From Natranaerofaba carboxydovora (GTDB taxonomy: Bacteria > Bacillota > Natranaerobiia > Natranaerobiales > Natranaerofabaceae): a stretch of 64,000 nt of DNA. Positions within the stretch are counted from its first letter, which is position 1. Every line of letters starts with the position of its first letter. The notes under the pieces were generated by a model that searched no databases, was not told the origin of the DNA, and worked only from the letters and a program-made list of their open reading frames with translations. The stretch lies in contig NZ_CP054394.1 in the NCBI RefSeq assembly GCF_022539405.1, positions 1,614,501 through 1,678,500 of the forward strand, read 5' to 3'. Made by a program: the position numbers and the translations under genes. Of this stretch, positions 16,437 to 25,064 are shown in pieces.

Positions 16437-18608
16437 TTATTTGATGATCTTGCTTATAAACAAATCAACCAGACGTGGATCAAATTGGGTTCCTTCACAT
16501 CTTTTTATTTCATTTACCGCCTCTTCTTTAGACATAGCTTTTTTGTATGATCTACTACTTGTCATCACCTCGTATGAGTCTGTAAGGTTAACAATTCTAG
16601 AAACAAGGGGGATTTCTTCACCTTTCAACCCCTGTGGATAACCCTTCCCATCCCATCTTTCATGGTGCGATAATATCGCTCCAGCTATATGTACAAATTC
16701 ATTGGTTGACCTAGCAATTCTACAACCAACTCCTGGATGTTCCTTTAAAAGCTCCCATTCTTTATCAGTTAAAGGAGAAGTTTTCTCAAATATATATTTT
16801 GGGACGGTGATCTTACCTAAATCATGTAAAGATACAAGTGTAGATAATCTGTCAAGCTCATTAGCTGTTAATCCTAGAGCTTCTCCCAACTCTAGAGCCA
16901 TCATCTGCATTCTAAAGTTATGTTCTTCGGTTTCATCGCTATGCTCATCTAATTTTTTCAAAAGAGAGTTTACTATAGCACCACGATTTTCTTTACTTTT
17001 TTCAATTTTATTCTTGTACATTACATACTCACTATCTTTTAAAATTTCATGGATATCCTGGCTAGGTTCAGTTTTCGTAGCACAACCTAATGCAATCGTA
17101 ACGGGTATCGGGTCTTTATCTTCTTTTTTCGCTCTTTCATTAATTCTTTCACAGACCCTTTTTGCTGCCCACTTTGGAGTTTGAGGCAGCAGTATAATAA
17201 ATTCATCACCTCCCCATCTTGCAATGATGTCCTCTTTCCTTGCTGATTTTCTAAGTATATCAGCGACTTTTTTGATTAACTTATCACCATCATAATGTCC
17301 AAATGTATCATTAACCAATTTTAGACCATTAACATCTCCCAAAATAATACTAAGGGGCAGCTGGCGTTCAGTATCAATTCTTTTTAGCTCTTCATCAAAA
17401 TAAGCTCTGTTATATAATCCTGTCAGACTATCATGAAAGCTTAAGTACCTTATCTTAGCATCCTGTTTTTTTCGTTCTGTTATATCACGAACTATCAACA
17501 AAGCCGCTGGCTTTCTTTTATAATACGTTTTGGCTGCACTCATTTCCACCTGAATATTAAAGTCTTTTCTGTTTTTAAGAGTAGTTTCAAAAACAAGTGA
17601 TTCTTTTTGGTTATCTCCAACTTGTTGGTCGATTATATTATTAATAATTTTATTTTCGGCTGAAGGTACAAAATAAGAAAGTTGTTTTCCTAATAATTCT
17701 TCTCTAGTATAACCTAAAAAGTCTTCCATCTTTGGATTAGCATACTTTATAATCTCCTCTTCTACGATCATAACACCATCAGAAGCCTGCTCAACGAGGG
17801 TCCTATATTTTTCTTCAGATTCTTTAATTGCCATTTCAGCCTCTTTTTTATCTGATATATCCCTAAACACCAGAATAGTTCCCATGAGCTCACCTTTTTC
17901 TTCTCTTATGGGTGAAACATTAAATTCTATAGGTTTTTTATTTTTTTCTTTATCCAAAAGAAAAGCTTCTTTAAAGTTTTCTGTACTATTTGCCACCTCA
18001 AACATTTTTTCAACTGGTACATCTAATCCTTCAAACTTACCCTCGCCTGTGACATAAAAGATATCTTTGAGAAATTTACCAATCAGTGAACTTTTCTTCC
18101 CACCAATAATCCTTTCTGCAGCAGAGTTTATGAAATTAACTTTCCAGTCTGTATCTGTAGTAATAACCCCTTCTGCCAGGCTTTCAAGTGTTGTTTTGAA
18201 CCATTTTTCGCTCTCTCTTAGCTTTTTTTCTAGTTCAGCTTTATGAAGAGCCATTTCAATATTAGTTAGTAATTCCTTTTTATTAAAAGGCTTCAAAATA
18301 TATCCAAAGGGCTCAGTTATTTTTACCCTATTTAATGTTTTTTCGTCTGAAGCACCTGTCAAATATATTACCGGGATATTATGATCTGCATCTATAATTT
18401 GCTTAGTCTCGATTCCATCTATATCCCCTTGCAAACCTATATCCATCAAAATTAAGTCAGGTTCTGCATAATCTCTAACTTTTTCAATAGCTTCCTCCCC
18501 TGTCTTTACTATATCTAAGATTTGATAACCTATTTCCTCTAGCAAATCCTTAAGTTGTAAAGCTACAAGCTTAGTGTCTTCAACAATCAATATCTTAGCT
18601 TTAGGCAA
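16437..18608 (-). CDS. Response regulator with PAS, GGDEF and HD-GYP domains
   Basis: About 723 aa. Receiver domain (about 1-120; LIVEDTKL, LILMDIGLQG with the phosphoacceptor Asp, and KPF), PAS 1 (about 130-255), PAS 2 (about 260-385), GGDEF (RWGGDEFIILL intact) and HD-GYP (LHDLGK, HHERWDGKGYPQGLKG intact). Both c-di-GMP synthesis and breakdown signatures are complete, so it may do either. The start is TTG at 18608 with GGGAGG 7 nt upstream. It sits inside the pilus operon, which suggests that c-di-GMP controls pilus activity. Confidence 0.9.
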   Translation of the reverse strand: MPKAKILIVEDTKLVALQLKDLLEEIGYQILDIVKTGEEAIEKVRDYAEPDLILMDIGLQGDIDGIETKQIIDADHNIPVIYLTGASDEKTLNRVKITEPFGYILKPFNKKELLTNIEMALHKAELEKKLRESEKWFKTTLESLAEGVITTDTDWKVNFINSAAERIIGGKKSSLIGKFLKDIFYVTGEGKFEGLDVPVEKMFEVANSTENFKEAFLLDKEKNKKPIEFNVSPIREEKGELMGTILVFRDISDKKEAEMAIKESEEKYRTLVEQASDGVMIVEEEIIKYANPKMEDFLGYTREELLGKQLSYFVPSAENKIINNIIDQQVGDNQKESLVFETTLKNRKDFNIQVEMSAAKTYYKRKPAALLIVRDITERKKQDAKIRYLSFHDSLTGLYNRAYFDEELKRIDTERQLPLSIILGDVNGLKLVNDTFGHYDGDKLIKKVADILRKSARKEDIIARWGGDEFIILLPQTPKWAAKRVCERINERAKKEDKDPIPVTIALGCATKTEPSQDIHEILKDSEYVMYKNKIEKSKENRGAIVNSLLKKLDEHSDETEEHNFRMQMMALELGEALGLTANELDRLSTLVSLHDLGKITVPKYIFEKTSPLTDKEWELLKEHPGVGCRIARSTNEFVHIAGAILSHHERWDGKGYPQGLKGEEIPLVSRIVNLTDSYEVMTSSRSYKKAMSKEEAVNEIKRCEGTQFDPRLVDLFISKIIK

Positions 18609-18626
18609 AAAAACACCTCCCAACTA

Positions 18627-19142
18627 CTAAAAACCCTTAGGCTGCACAAAAGTCTGAAGTTTATAACTTATATTTTTTTTACCAGTTACGAGTTCAATTT
18701 TAACTAGATTCCAATCATCAGAAGTATTTACTAAGAAATAATCATTTTCATTAAAAACTACTTTATTATATGAAAAAGTTAGCTCTTTTATATTTGAAGC
18801 AAAGGGATATTGGCTTGCTGGATATTGCCTAATATAAAGATTTTGGCCTAAATTGTAGATGCGATAATCGAAATCCCCTTCTTTTCCTAAGTAAATATTA
18901 GAACCGGAAGAAGTTATAAATATATCTTCCTTATCAAACTCCTTAATTAAATCTACAATATGAAAAAGTGCAAACCTTGCACTTTGGTGACTATCAGCTG
19001 CATTATTGATTCTACTCCAGTTACCCATAGAAGTTGACAAAAATAAACTTGTTATACTAATAGTAATAGCAAAAACTAACAGGGTTACAATAAGTTCAAC
19101 CAGAGTAAGACCTGATTCATTATTTATTATTTTTAGCCCCAA
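18627..19142 (-). CDS. Pilin-like minor protein, PilW/GspJ type
   Basis: The 171-aa protein has prepilin signature ESGLTLVELIVTLLVFAITI and a C-terminal domain typical of minor pseudopilins. The start is TTG at 19142 with AAGGTGA upstream. The leader is short (about 11 aa), as usual for type IV prepilins. The +1 residue is Leu, tolerated in minor pilins. Confidence 0.75.
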   Translation of the reverse strand: MGLKIINNESGLTLVELIVTLLVFAITISITSLFLSTSMGNWSRINNAADSHQSARFALFHIVDLIKEFDKEDIFITSSGSNIYLGKEGDFDYRIYNLGQNLYIRQYPASQYPFASNIKELTFSYNKVVFNENDYFLVNTSDDWNLVKIELVTGKKNISYKLQTFVQPKGF

Positions 19143-19177
19143 TTTATGTCACCTTCTAGTATCAAAGTAAGAAGAAA

Positions 19178-19600
19178 TTATAGCATAAGAAAGGTAGAAA
19201 GTATATATTCTCTTTCAGTCTTTTTCTCATACCAGTTAACTTTAACTTTAATTTTGATAAGTTTTTGTTCCTTCTCTGGTCTTTCAGCTACAATTTCATA
19301 GTAATTATGCAGTACAAAATTATCAAAGTACGAATCATAAAAGCTTCTATCGATTTTTTCCCATGTTTTTTCTTGATTTAAAACATTCAACATCTCATCA
19401 TATGTAAGTTCTCTTAAAAATTCCATCCTACCAGATCCCAAATAAACTGCTTGAGTACTTTTGCCTGATTCTGCTTCTGCCTTTAAGCTTTGATTCAAAG
19501 AACCAAGAAAAGGTGTAATAATGATTGAAATAATTATAAGTGACAATAAAGATTCTATTAACGTAAAACCAATTTGATTGCTTTCTAGGCGTTTAATCAA
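19178..19600 (-). CDS. Pilin-like minor protein, PilV/GspI type
   Basis: The 140-aa protein has prepilin signature QIGFTLIESLLSLIIISIII: cleavage after Gly, Phe +1, Glu +5. The start is TTG at 19600; its SD, AGGTG, lies within the last codons of pilC, so the genes are tightly linked. Confidence 0.78.
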   Translation of the reverse strand: MIKRLESNQIGFTLIESLLSLIIISIIITPFLGSLNQSLKAEAESGKSTQAVYLGSGRMEFLRELTYDEMLNVLNQEKTWEKIDRSFYDSYFDNFVLHNYYEIVAERPEKEQKLIKIKVKVNWYEKKTEREYILSTFLML

Positions 19601-19603
19601 TAA

Positions 19604-20839
19604 CTAAAACACCTGCCAAAGCTGCATCATAGGTAGTATAACAGAAACAACTATAAAACCTATTATTATCATTAAAAATATAATCAGCATAGGCTCAATC
19701 ATAGTACTAAGCCTTTCAAGTGAATGTTTACTTTCTAACTCATAGTAACAAGCAAGCTTTTCTAAAGTATCTTCAAGAGAACCCGTTTCTTCTCCTACAG
19801 AGATCATTTTGCCCACTAAAATTGGTATATTTTTATTGTTTTTAAAAGGTGTCGCAAAGGGCTGTCCATTCTTAACATTATCATATGACTTATGAATTGT
19901 TTTTTCAATCACTTTATTGTTAAGAATTTCTTTTACTAACTCTAGAGACAAAAGTAAAGGTATGCCACTTCCAATTAAAGTGGATAATGTCCTAGAAAAT
20001 CTTGCAAACATAACTTTTTGTACTATACTTTTGATAACAGGAACTTTTAATTTTAGTAAATCAACCCATTCAGACAATTTACTGTCTTCAGAGTGTTTTA
20101 GATTGAGTTTTAGACTTATGTATAGCAAAAGCACAATAGGAAGTAATATTAGCATTGTATTTTGGATTATTTCACTAAATCTAAATACAAGCAAAGTTAA
20201 AAAAGGAAGTTCTATATCTAAACCTGAAAAAACAAAACTAAATTCTGGAAGTACATAGGAGGTCAAAATATATAAAACAGTAAATGTTGAGACAATCAAA
20301 ATACCAGGATAAATTAATGCCCCTCTAACCTTTTGCTCCATCTCATATTCTAATTCGTAATGAAAAACTATTCTGTCCAAAATTTCTTCCAAAGCGCCAG
20401 CCTCTTCTCCTGCACTAATCATACTAAGATAGATAGCAGGAAAAACATTTTTATTTTTTTCTAAAGCCTCCCTTAGACTACTTCCTTCCTCAAGAGACTT
20501 AACAGCCGATTTAAGAGCATTTTTTAATTTTGAGTTTGTCATTTGGTCAGACAGGGTAGAAAGGGAGTTTATCAGATTCATTCCTGACCTGATCATATAC
20601 GAAAGTTGGCGAGAAAAAATCATCAACTCTCTTGCATTAGGCTTTTTCCATACAAGATTTTCTAAAACTCTCTCTTTTAATCCATAACTTGTAGTTAAAT
20701 TATTTTCACTTATATATACTGCAAATAGATTATGTTTTTTCAGGTTTTTTACAACATCATTTACGTCGATAGCAGTTAAAGAACCCACTTTCATACGACC
20801 AAACTTATCTCTAGCCTTATAGTAATATGTCTGCCCCAC
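19604..20839 (-). CDS. pilC: Type IV pilus inner membrane platform protein PilC/GspF
   Basis: The 411-aa platform protein has two GspF domains: about 75-195 (FSRQLSYMIRSG, SAGEEAGALEEILDRI) and about 275-400 (FSRTLSTLIGSGIPLL, SVGEETGSLEDTLEKL). Membrane segments lie near 175-195, 230-250 and at the C-terminus. The start is GTG at 20839 with GGAGGTCAGGTGA upstream. It works with PilB. Confidence 0.93.
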   Translation of the reverse strand: MGQTYYYKARDKFGRMKVGSLTAIDVNDVVKNLKKHNLFAVYISENNLTTSYGLKERVLENLVWKKPNARELMIFSRQLSYMIRSGMNLINSLSTLSDQMTNSKLKNALKSAVKSLEEGSSLREALEKNKNVFPAIYLSMISAGEEAGALEEILDRIVFHYELEYEMEQKVRGALIYPGILIVSTFTVLYILTSYVLPEFSFVFSGLDIELPFLTLLVFRFSEIIQNTMLILLPIVLLLYISLKLNLKHSEDSKLSEWVDLLKLKVPVIKSIVQKVMFARFSRTLSTLIGSGIPLLLSLELVKEILNNKVIEKTIHKSYDNVKNGQPFATPFKNNKNIPILVGKMISVGEETGSLEDTLEKLACYYELESKHSLERLSTMIEPMLIIFLMIIIGFIVVSVILPMMQLWQVF

Positions 20840-20862
20840 TCACCTGACCTCCAAAGTTTTAT

Positions 20863-22395
20863 TTACTCTGCTACTTTTAACACTTCTTCAATAGTCGTTT
20901 CTCCATTCTCTACTTTTTTAATTGCATTTTTGACAAGTGGTGTATAGCCCTGCTTTAGAGCCTCTTTTTTAAAATCCTTGTAAGGTGTATTTTTATTTAG
21001 CAGTTCTTGAAGGTTATCATCTATTTTTAGAAGTTCATAAACTGCAGTTCTACCATTGTAGCCTGTATTATTACAGTATTTACAACCTTTTCCCCGGGTC
21101 AAATTATTTAATTTGTCATCACTTGAAAATTTTTTTAAGACTTCTATTTCTTCTTTTGATGGCTGATAAGGTTCCCTACAATTATTACATATAAGCCTAA
21201 CAAGACGCTGAGACAAAACCCCTTCTAATGCTGAAGCTAAAAGATAAGATGGTATTTCCATATCTAAAAATCTGAATATAGTAGAGATAACATTTTTGGT
21301 ATGAAGAGTGGAAAATACTAAATGACCTGTCAGAGCTGCACGGATTGCAATTTGTGCCGTATCAACATCTCTTATCTCTCCCACCATAATAATGTCAGGA
21401 TCTTGGCGCAGTACTGATCTAAGACCTGTGGCAAAAGTAAGATCTGTTTTTTCATCAATTTGAACCTGATTAATATTTTTGAATTGATATTCAACGGGAT
21501 CTTCTAATGTAAGTATGTTTTTTTCGGGAGCTTCAAGATGGTTAATAGTAGAATACAAAGTAGTTGTTTTACCACAACCAGTGGGGCCTGTGACAAGTAT
21601 CATGCCAGAATTTTTATTAATAAATTGTTTATAATTTATAAAGTTCTTTTGCAAAAAACCCAGTTCCTCTAGAGAAAAAACAACCCGCTCCTTATGTAGA
21701 AGACGAATTACTACTTTTTCACCAAAAATTGTAGGTAAGGTAGCAATCCTTAAATCAATATTTGATCCTGATACATCATAATTTATCCTGCCATCTTGCG
21801 GCAGGCGCTTATTTGTTATATCCATTCCAGCCATTATTTTTATTCTGGTAATCAAAAGATTCTTAACGTGTTTTGGAGGAGTTGTCACGTCTTTAAGCAT
21901 TCCATCTACCCTAAACCTAACTCTAAGTCCATATTCGTTAGGGTCTATATGAATATCACTAGCCTTTTCGTTTATTGCCCTCACCACTAGATAATCTACA
22001 GCTTTAATTATTGGACCTTCAACTTCTACATCGTCCCCTTTAGATACTGAAGAATATACATCTATATTATCACGCTCAATATTTTCCATAACTTTTTCTA
22101 CTGATTCTTCTATCCCAAAAAATCTTTCTATTTCTTTTTTTATATCATCATTAGAAACAACAACTGTCTCAATTTCATATCCTGTAATCATTTTAACATC
22201 ATCTATAGCAATAACATTTAATGGATCTTCCATGGCCAAAACCAATTTATCGCCCATTTTTTGGATCGGAATCACGTTGTATTTTAGTGCAATATATGAA
22301 GGTATAATCGTTGCGATGTCCGGATCTATACTAAGATTTGACATATCAACACGTTTAACTTCTGATGCAAAATCCTTTCCTTGATCCTTTTCTAT
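20863..22395 (-). CDS. pilB: Type IV pilus assembly ATPase PilB/GspE
   Basis: Hexameric extension ATPase with Walker A TGPTGCGKTTTLY, the Asp box LEDPVEYQ, Walker B DPDIIMVGEIRD and the His box TGHLVFSTLHT. A four-Cys zinc site is formed by CNNC and CKYC. An ATG-initiated frame begins at 22344, but the conserved N-domain extends upstream (DFASEVKRVDMSNLSIDP). GGGGGAG (22402-22408) is followed by TTTATAATA with no standard start, so ATA at 22395 is the best supported start, giving 510 aa. The N-terminus is shorter than in many PilB proteins. Confidence 0.9.
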   Translation of the reverse strand: MEKDQGKDFASEVKRVDMSNLSIDPDIATIIPSYIALKYNVIPIQKMGDKLVLAMEDPLNVIAIDDVKMITGYEIETVVVSNDDIKKEIERFFGIEESVEKVMENIERDNIDVYSSVSKGDDVEVEGPIIKAVDYLVVRAINEKASDIHIDPNEYGLRVRFRVDGMLKDVTTPPKHVKNLLITRIKIMAGMDITNKRLPQDGRINYDVSGSNIDLRIATLPTIFGEKVVIRLLHKERVVFSLEELGFLQKNFINYKQFINKNSGMILVTGPTGCGKTTTLYSTINHLEAPEKNILTLEDPVEYQFKNINQVQIDEKTDLTFATGLRSVLRQDPDIIMVGEIRDVDTAQIAIRAALTGHLVFSTLHTKNVISTIFRFLDMEIPSYLLASALEGVLSQRLVRLICNNCREPYQPSKEEIEVLKKFSSDDKLNNLTRGKGCKYCNNTGYNGRTAVYELLKIDDNLQELLNKNTPYKDFKKEALKQGYTPLVKNAIKKVENGETTIEEVLKVAE

Positions 22396-22482
22396 TATAA
22401 ACTCCCCCTACGTATAATTTACAGACGAGTACATTATTTCTAGATTTTTCTCGAAATACCTTTATTTTTATGCAAATAAAAT

Positions 22483-22526
22483 TTGATTCTGGTGCAAAAA
22501 GTCATATTAACAATGTTTTTTTAAAT
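22483..22526 (+). repeat. Solo terminal-repeat fragment (TTGATTCTGG family)
   Basis: Begins TTGATTCTGGTGCAAAAAGT and continues with ATATTAACAATGTTTT, like the left end of the 11116-11340 element. It is truncated at the 3' end of aroE. The rest of the pilB-aroE gap (22396-22482) shows only the SD of pilB and AT-rich sequence. Confidence 0.65.
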
Positions 22527-23377
22527 TAAATATTATTATGCAAAGCATTTTTCATAACATCAACTGGAGCTTTTGTAGATGTAAAATACTCAAAAGCAAT
22601 TACTCCTTGATATAAAAGCATCATAAGACCGTTCATGGTATAAAGTCCTTTTTCTTTGCATGCTAATAGAAAGTCACTTTCCTTTGGATGATACCTAAAA
22701 TCAACAGCAATACTGTCCTCTTTAAGTTCATTTAAGGGTAAAAGCCAATTATCATTTTCTGATTTCGGATCCATGGGCAGCCCATTTATAACCAAATCCA
22801 CATCCTTTAATGCTCCAACTAAATTTTCATAATCAAGTAAATAAGCTTTTATATTTCCTGTATCAAAATAACTATCCAGTTCATTAGCCAGATTTTCTGC
22901 TTTATTTTTAGTTCTATTAACAAAACGTAATTCTTTAACATTGTGTTTCAATAAAGAATACCCTACTGACTTACTAGCTCCCCCAACTCCTAATATCATC
23001 ACAGTTTTTCCTATAGGATCAAAATTTTCATCCTTTAAGCTTTGAACAAAACCTGCTCCATCAGTATTGTAACCTACGAGCTTCTCATTTTCTCTAACTA
23101 TCGTATTAACCGCTCCAACCTCTTCGGCTTCCTTAGATATTTCATCTAGATATTTGATCACTTCTTCCTTGTGCGGTGAAGTCACATTTATACCTTTAAT
23201 ATTCAGGCCTTTTATTCCTTCTACAGCATTTTTTACCTTTTCTGTTTTAACCAAAAAAGGTACATAACAATAGTTAAGTCCAAGGTATCTTATTGCTTCA
23301 TTATGCATAACAGGTGACAAGGAATGAGATATGGGGTCTCCAATCACTCCCAAAGTTTTTGTATTACCATCAAACAT
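22526..23377 (-). CDS. aroE: Shikimate dehydrogenase
   Basis: NADPH-dependent reduction of 3-dehydroshikimate. The 283-aa protein has GDPISHSLSPVMHNEA (substrate Ser residues) and GINVTSPHKEEV (catalytic Lys). It also has GAVNTIVRE, YNTDGAGF, the nucleotide-binding ILGVGGASKSVGYSL and MLLYQGVIAFE. The family normally has NVTxPHK, and this form fits. The ATG at 23377 has AAGGAGG upstream. It precedes the pilus operon. Confidence 0.95.
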   Translation of the reverse strand: MFDGNTKTLGVIGDPISHSLSPVMHNEAIRYLGLNYCYVPFLVKTEKVKNAVEGIKGLNIKGINVTSPHKEEVIKYLDEISKEAEEVGAVNTIVRENEKLVGYNTDGAGFVQSLKDENFDPIGKTVMILGVGGASKSVGYSLLKHNVKELRFVNRTKNKAENLANELDSYFDTGNIKAYLLDYENLVGALKDVDLVINGLPMDPKSENDNWLLPLNELKEDSIAVDFRYHPKESDFLLACKEKGLYTMNGLMMLLYQGVIAFEYFTSTKAPVDVMKNALHNNI

Positions 23378-23425
23378 TTATTTTGCCTCCTTTTATATAT
23401 TTTGTAACCAATTACTTGTACAACA

Positions 23426-23632
23426 TTATCCCATAAAGAAAAATATTGAAGCGGCTACAAAAATAATGAGCGCCACAATCCTGACAAAAATAAGATAAAG
23501 AAAGAATGGTTTTTTTCTACTCTTTCCTCTAATAGCTTTGACAAAATCATAAGGAAAAAGGACAGCAAAGCCGGTTAAAAACAGCACCCCTAATTTTAGA
23601 AGCCATAAAATAATAGTTAAAAATAAGTCCAT
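23426..23632 (-). CDS. Small two-helix membrane protein, unknown
   Basis: 68 aa with two hydrophobic segments (about 4-30 and 43-67) separated by a basic loop (KAIRGKSRKKP). The start at 23632 has AAAGGAGG upstream. I do not recognise a family. It lies between aroE and another small gene. Confidence 0.6.
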   Translation of the reverse strand: MDLFLTIILWLLKLGVLFLTGFAVLFPYDFVKAIRGKSRKKPFFLYLIFVRIVALIIFVAASIFFFMG

Positions 23633-23654
23633 CCTGGGCTTGTCCTCCTTTCAT

Positions 23655-23686
23655 CAAAACAAAAGAAAGTGCAGGACCGCACTTTC
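23655..23686 (-). terminator. Intrinsic terminator
   Basis: On the minus strand GAAAGTGC, loop GGTCCT, GCACTTTC, followed by TTTTGTTTTG. It closes the transcript of the 80-aa gene that ends at 23685. Confidence 0.75.
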
Positions 23687-23927
23687 AAAATAAGTTCCAT
23701 ACGTTGTCTTCTTTATTTGGAGTATGGACAAAATAAAGTTTCACCTTGATCGCTGATCCCTCTGGATAAAAACCTAAATCCTTTAACTCATATTCATTTA
23801 GATCTTTTCTTTTTTGCTTGACATCATTAACTATTTTCCTTAAGCGCTCTATAAACTTATTCTCATCTTCTAGAATCTCATTCTTTTCCCCGGATAGAGT
23901 TTCAACAATGGAAACCCCTTCATTCAA
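23685..23927 (-). CDS. Conserved small protein, unknown
   Basis: 80 aa, highly charged, with a predicted helical N-terminal part (about 10-45) and a beta-rich end (SAIKVKLYFVHTPN). TTG at 23927 is the likely start, with AGGAGG 8 nt upstream. I do not recognise a family. The stop overlaps the following terminator stem. Confidence 0.55.
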   Translation of the reverse strand: MNEGVSIVETLSGEKNEILEDENKFIERLRKIVNDVKQKRKDLNEYELKDLGFYPEGSAIKVKLYFVHTPNKEDNVWNLF

Positions 23928-23990
23928 ATAATCTACCTCCTAATTTTTTCACCTCATTATTTCCAGATTGTTTCATTTTTATTCAAAATA

Positions 23991-24482
23991 TCAATTAAGG
24001 TTTTTCAAAAATTGTCTTTCTATCTTACGAACAAATCTTGTTCCAATAAATTCTTTTTCATCAATAGGTCTTATTAATATAGTAAACAACCCTACTCTAT
24101 TGCCTCCTAGTACATCTGTAAACATCTGATCACCTACTACTGCCGCCTGCGAAGGTGAAAGCTTTAAAATTTCAAGCGCTTTTCTAAAAGCCTTCCTCCT
24201 GGGCTTTTTTGCTTTTGGAATGGCCGGAATATCAAAATTTCTAGCAAAATTATACACCCTGGAACTGCTGTTATTAGACACAACACATATATTAATATTA
24301 TGTTTTTTGACTTCCTCAAACCAGTAACCCAGCTTTTTGCTTATTTCTTCTTCATTCCAGGCTACTAAGGTGTTATCTAAGTCTGTTATCAAACCTTTTA
24401 TCCCATTTTTCTTTAACTTTTCAAAATCAATGTCATAAATTGAGTTTAGATAAAGGTCCGGATATAATCTCTTTAGCTTCAA
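23991..24482 (-). CDS. YqeG family HAD IIIA-type phosphatase
   Basis: The 163-aa HAD phosphatase has motif I LITDLDNTLVAW, motif II VVSNNSSS, motif III Lys in IPKAKKPRRKAF and motif IV GDQMFTDVLGGNR. YqeG-type proteins are widespread in Firmicutes, and some act on phosphatidylglycerophosphate; the substrate here is unknown. The start is TTG at 24482. It lies downstream of the sigK C-terminal half but has its own promoter at 24522-24551. Confidence 0.88.
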   Translation of the reverse strand: MKLKRLYPDLYLNSIYDIDFEKLKKNGIKGLITDLDNTLVAWNEEEISKKLGYWFEEVKKHNINICVVSNNSSSRVYNFARNFDIPAIPKAKKPRRKAFRKALEILKLSPSQAAVVGDQMFTDVLGGNRVGLFTILIRPIDEKEFIGTRFVRKIERQFLKNLN

Positions 24483-24521
24483 TGTTTATTATCACTCCCG
24501 AAAGATCCAATAGTTAGGTAT

Positions 24522-24551
24522 ATTATACCATTCCCAACCCCCCCTAAACAA
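24522..24551 (-). promoter_or_regulatory. SigmaA-type promoter upstream of yqeG
   Basis: On the minus strand TTGTTT, an 18-nt spacer rich in G, then TATAAT. It is placed about 40 nt upstream of the yqeG start and just past the sigK stop. Confidence 0.55.
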
Positions 24552-24554
24552 AAT

Positions 24555-24938
24555 TTAATTAAGTGGATAACCAGTTGTTTTGGAAAAATCCTTTGTGGCC
24601 AAAAATTCTTTAGAAACCTTTTTAATCACGCTTTTTTCTATTCTTGATACATAAGAACGTGATATCCCAAGCTCATCAGCAACCTCTTTTTGGGTTTTCT
24701 TGTCACCAGAATTAAGGCCATAGCGCCATTTAAGTACTTTCTGCTCTCTTTCTGATAATTTGTCAATTATATTATAAATTTTATCTTTATTAATAGAAAA
24801 AGATACTTTATCAATTACTTCATCGGTATTACTTCCCAATATATCAAACAAAGTTATTTCATTTCCTTCTTTGTCGGTACCTATTGGATCATAAAGATAT
24901 GATTCGTTTTTGTTCTTTTTAATTGATCTTAAGTACAT
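24555..24938 (-). CDS. sigK: Sporulation sigma factor SigK, C-terminal part (split gene)
   Basis: Encodes sigma region 3/4: YDPIGTDKEGNEITLFDILGSN, LSEREQKVLKWRYGL and the helix-turn-helix KTQKEVADELGISRSYVSRIE. It is only the 3' half of sigK; the 5' half is at 27670-28023. The ATG at 24938 overlaps the recombination core TGAAATACTTAT and is Met in the joined protein (ENEIL-MYLRSIKK). It should therefore not be read as a free gene. After excision of the 2740-bp element the product is about 242 aa and directs late mother-cell transcription. Confidence 0.93.
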   Translation of the reverse strand: MYLRSIKKNKNESYLYDPIGTDKEGNEITLFDILGSNTDEVIDKVSFSINKDKIYNIIDKLSEREQKVLKWRYGLNSGDKKTQKEVADELGISRSYVSRIEKSVIKKVSKEFLATKDFSKTTGYPLN

Positions 24939-24973
24939 AAGTATTTCAGGACTTATTACATAACACTGCGGTA
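24937..24973. other. Attachment site at the left end of the sigK element
   Basis: The core ATAAGTATTTCA is at 24937-24948. On the element side the sequence ends TGCGGTA (24967-24973). The segment 24951-24973 is the inverted copy, 20 of 23 positions identical, of 27660-27682 at the other end. In the excised circle these would form the two arms of attP around ATTTCAGG. Confidence 0.8.
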
Positions 24974-25030
24974 TTAATTTCCAGTCCAGTGGTTTTATTA
25001 AATATTTTTTTATTATTAATGACGCAACCT

Positions 25031-25057
25031 ACAAAAAAAAAGCCCACAATTGGGCTC
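25031..25057 (-). terminator. Intrinsic terminator of the recombinase gene
   Basis: On the minus strand GAGCCCAATTGTGGGCTTTTTTTTT: stem GCCCA/TGGGC followed by nine Ts. It lies just after the recombinase stop and within the element, so it should isolate element transcription from sigK. Confidence 0.85.
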
Positions 25058-25064
25058 TAAATTA

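Noticed and set aside
24555-24938. A free-standing small sigma factor gene
   Set aside because: It lacks sigma regions 1-2, and its Met is the codon formed by the recombination core; it is the 3' half of sigK.
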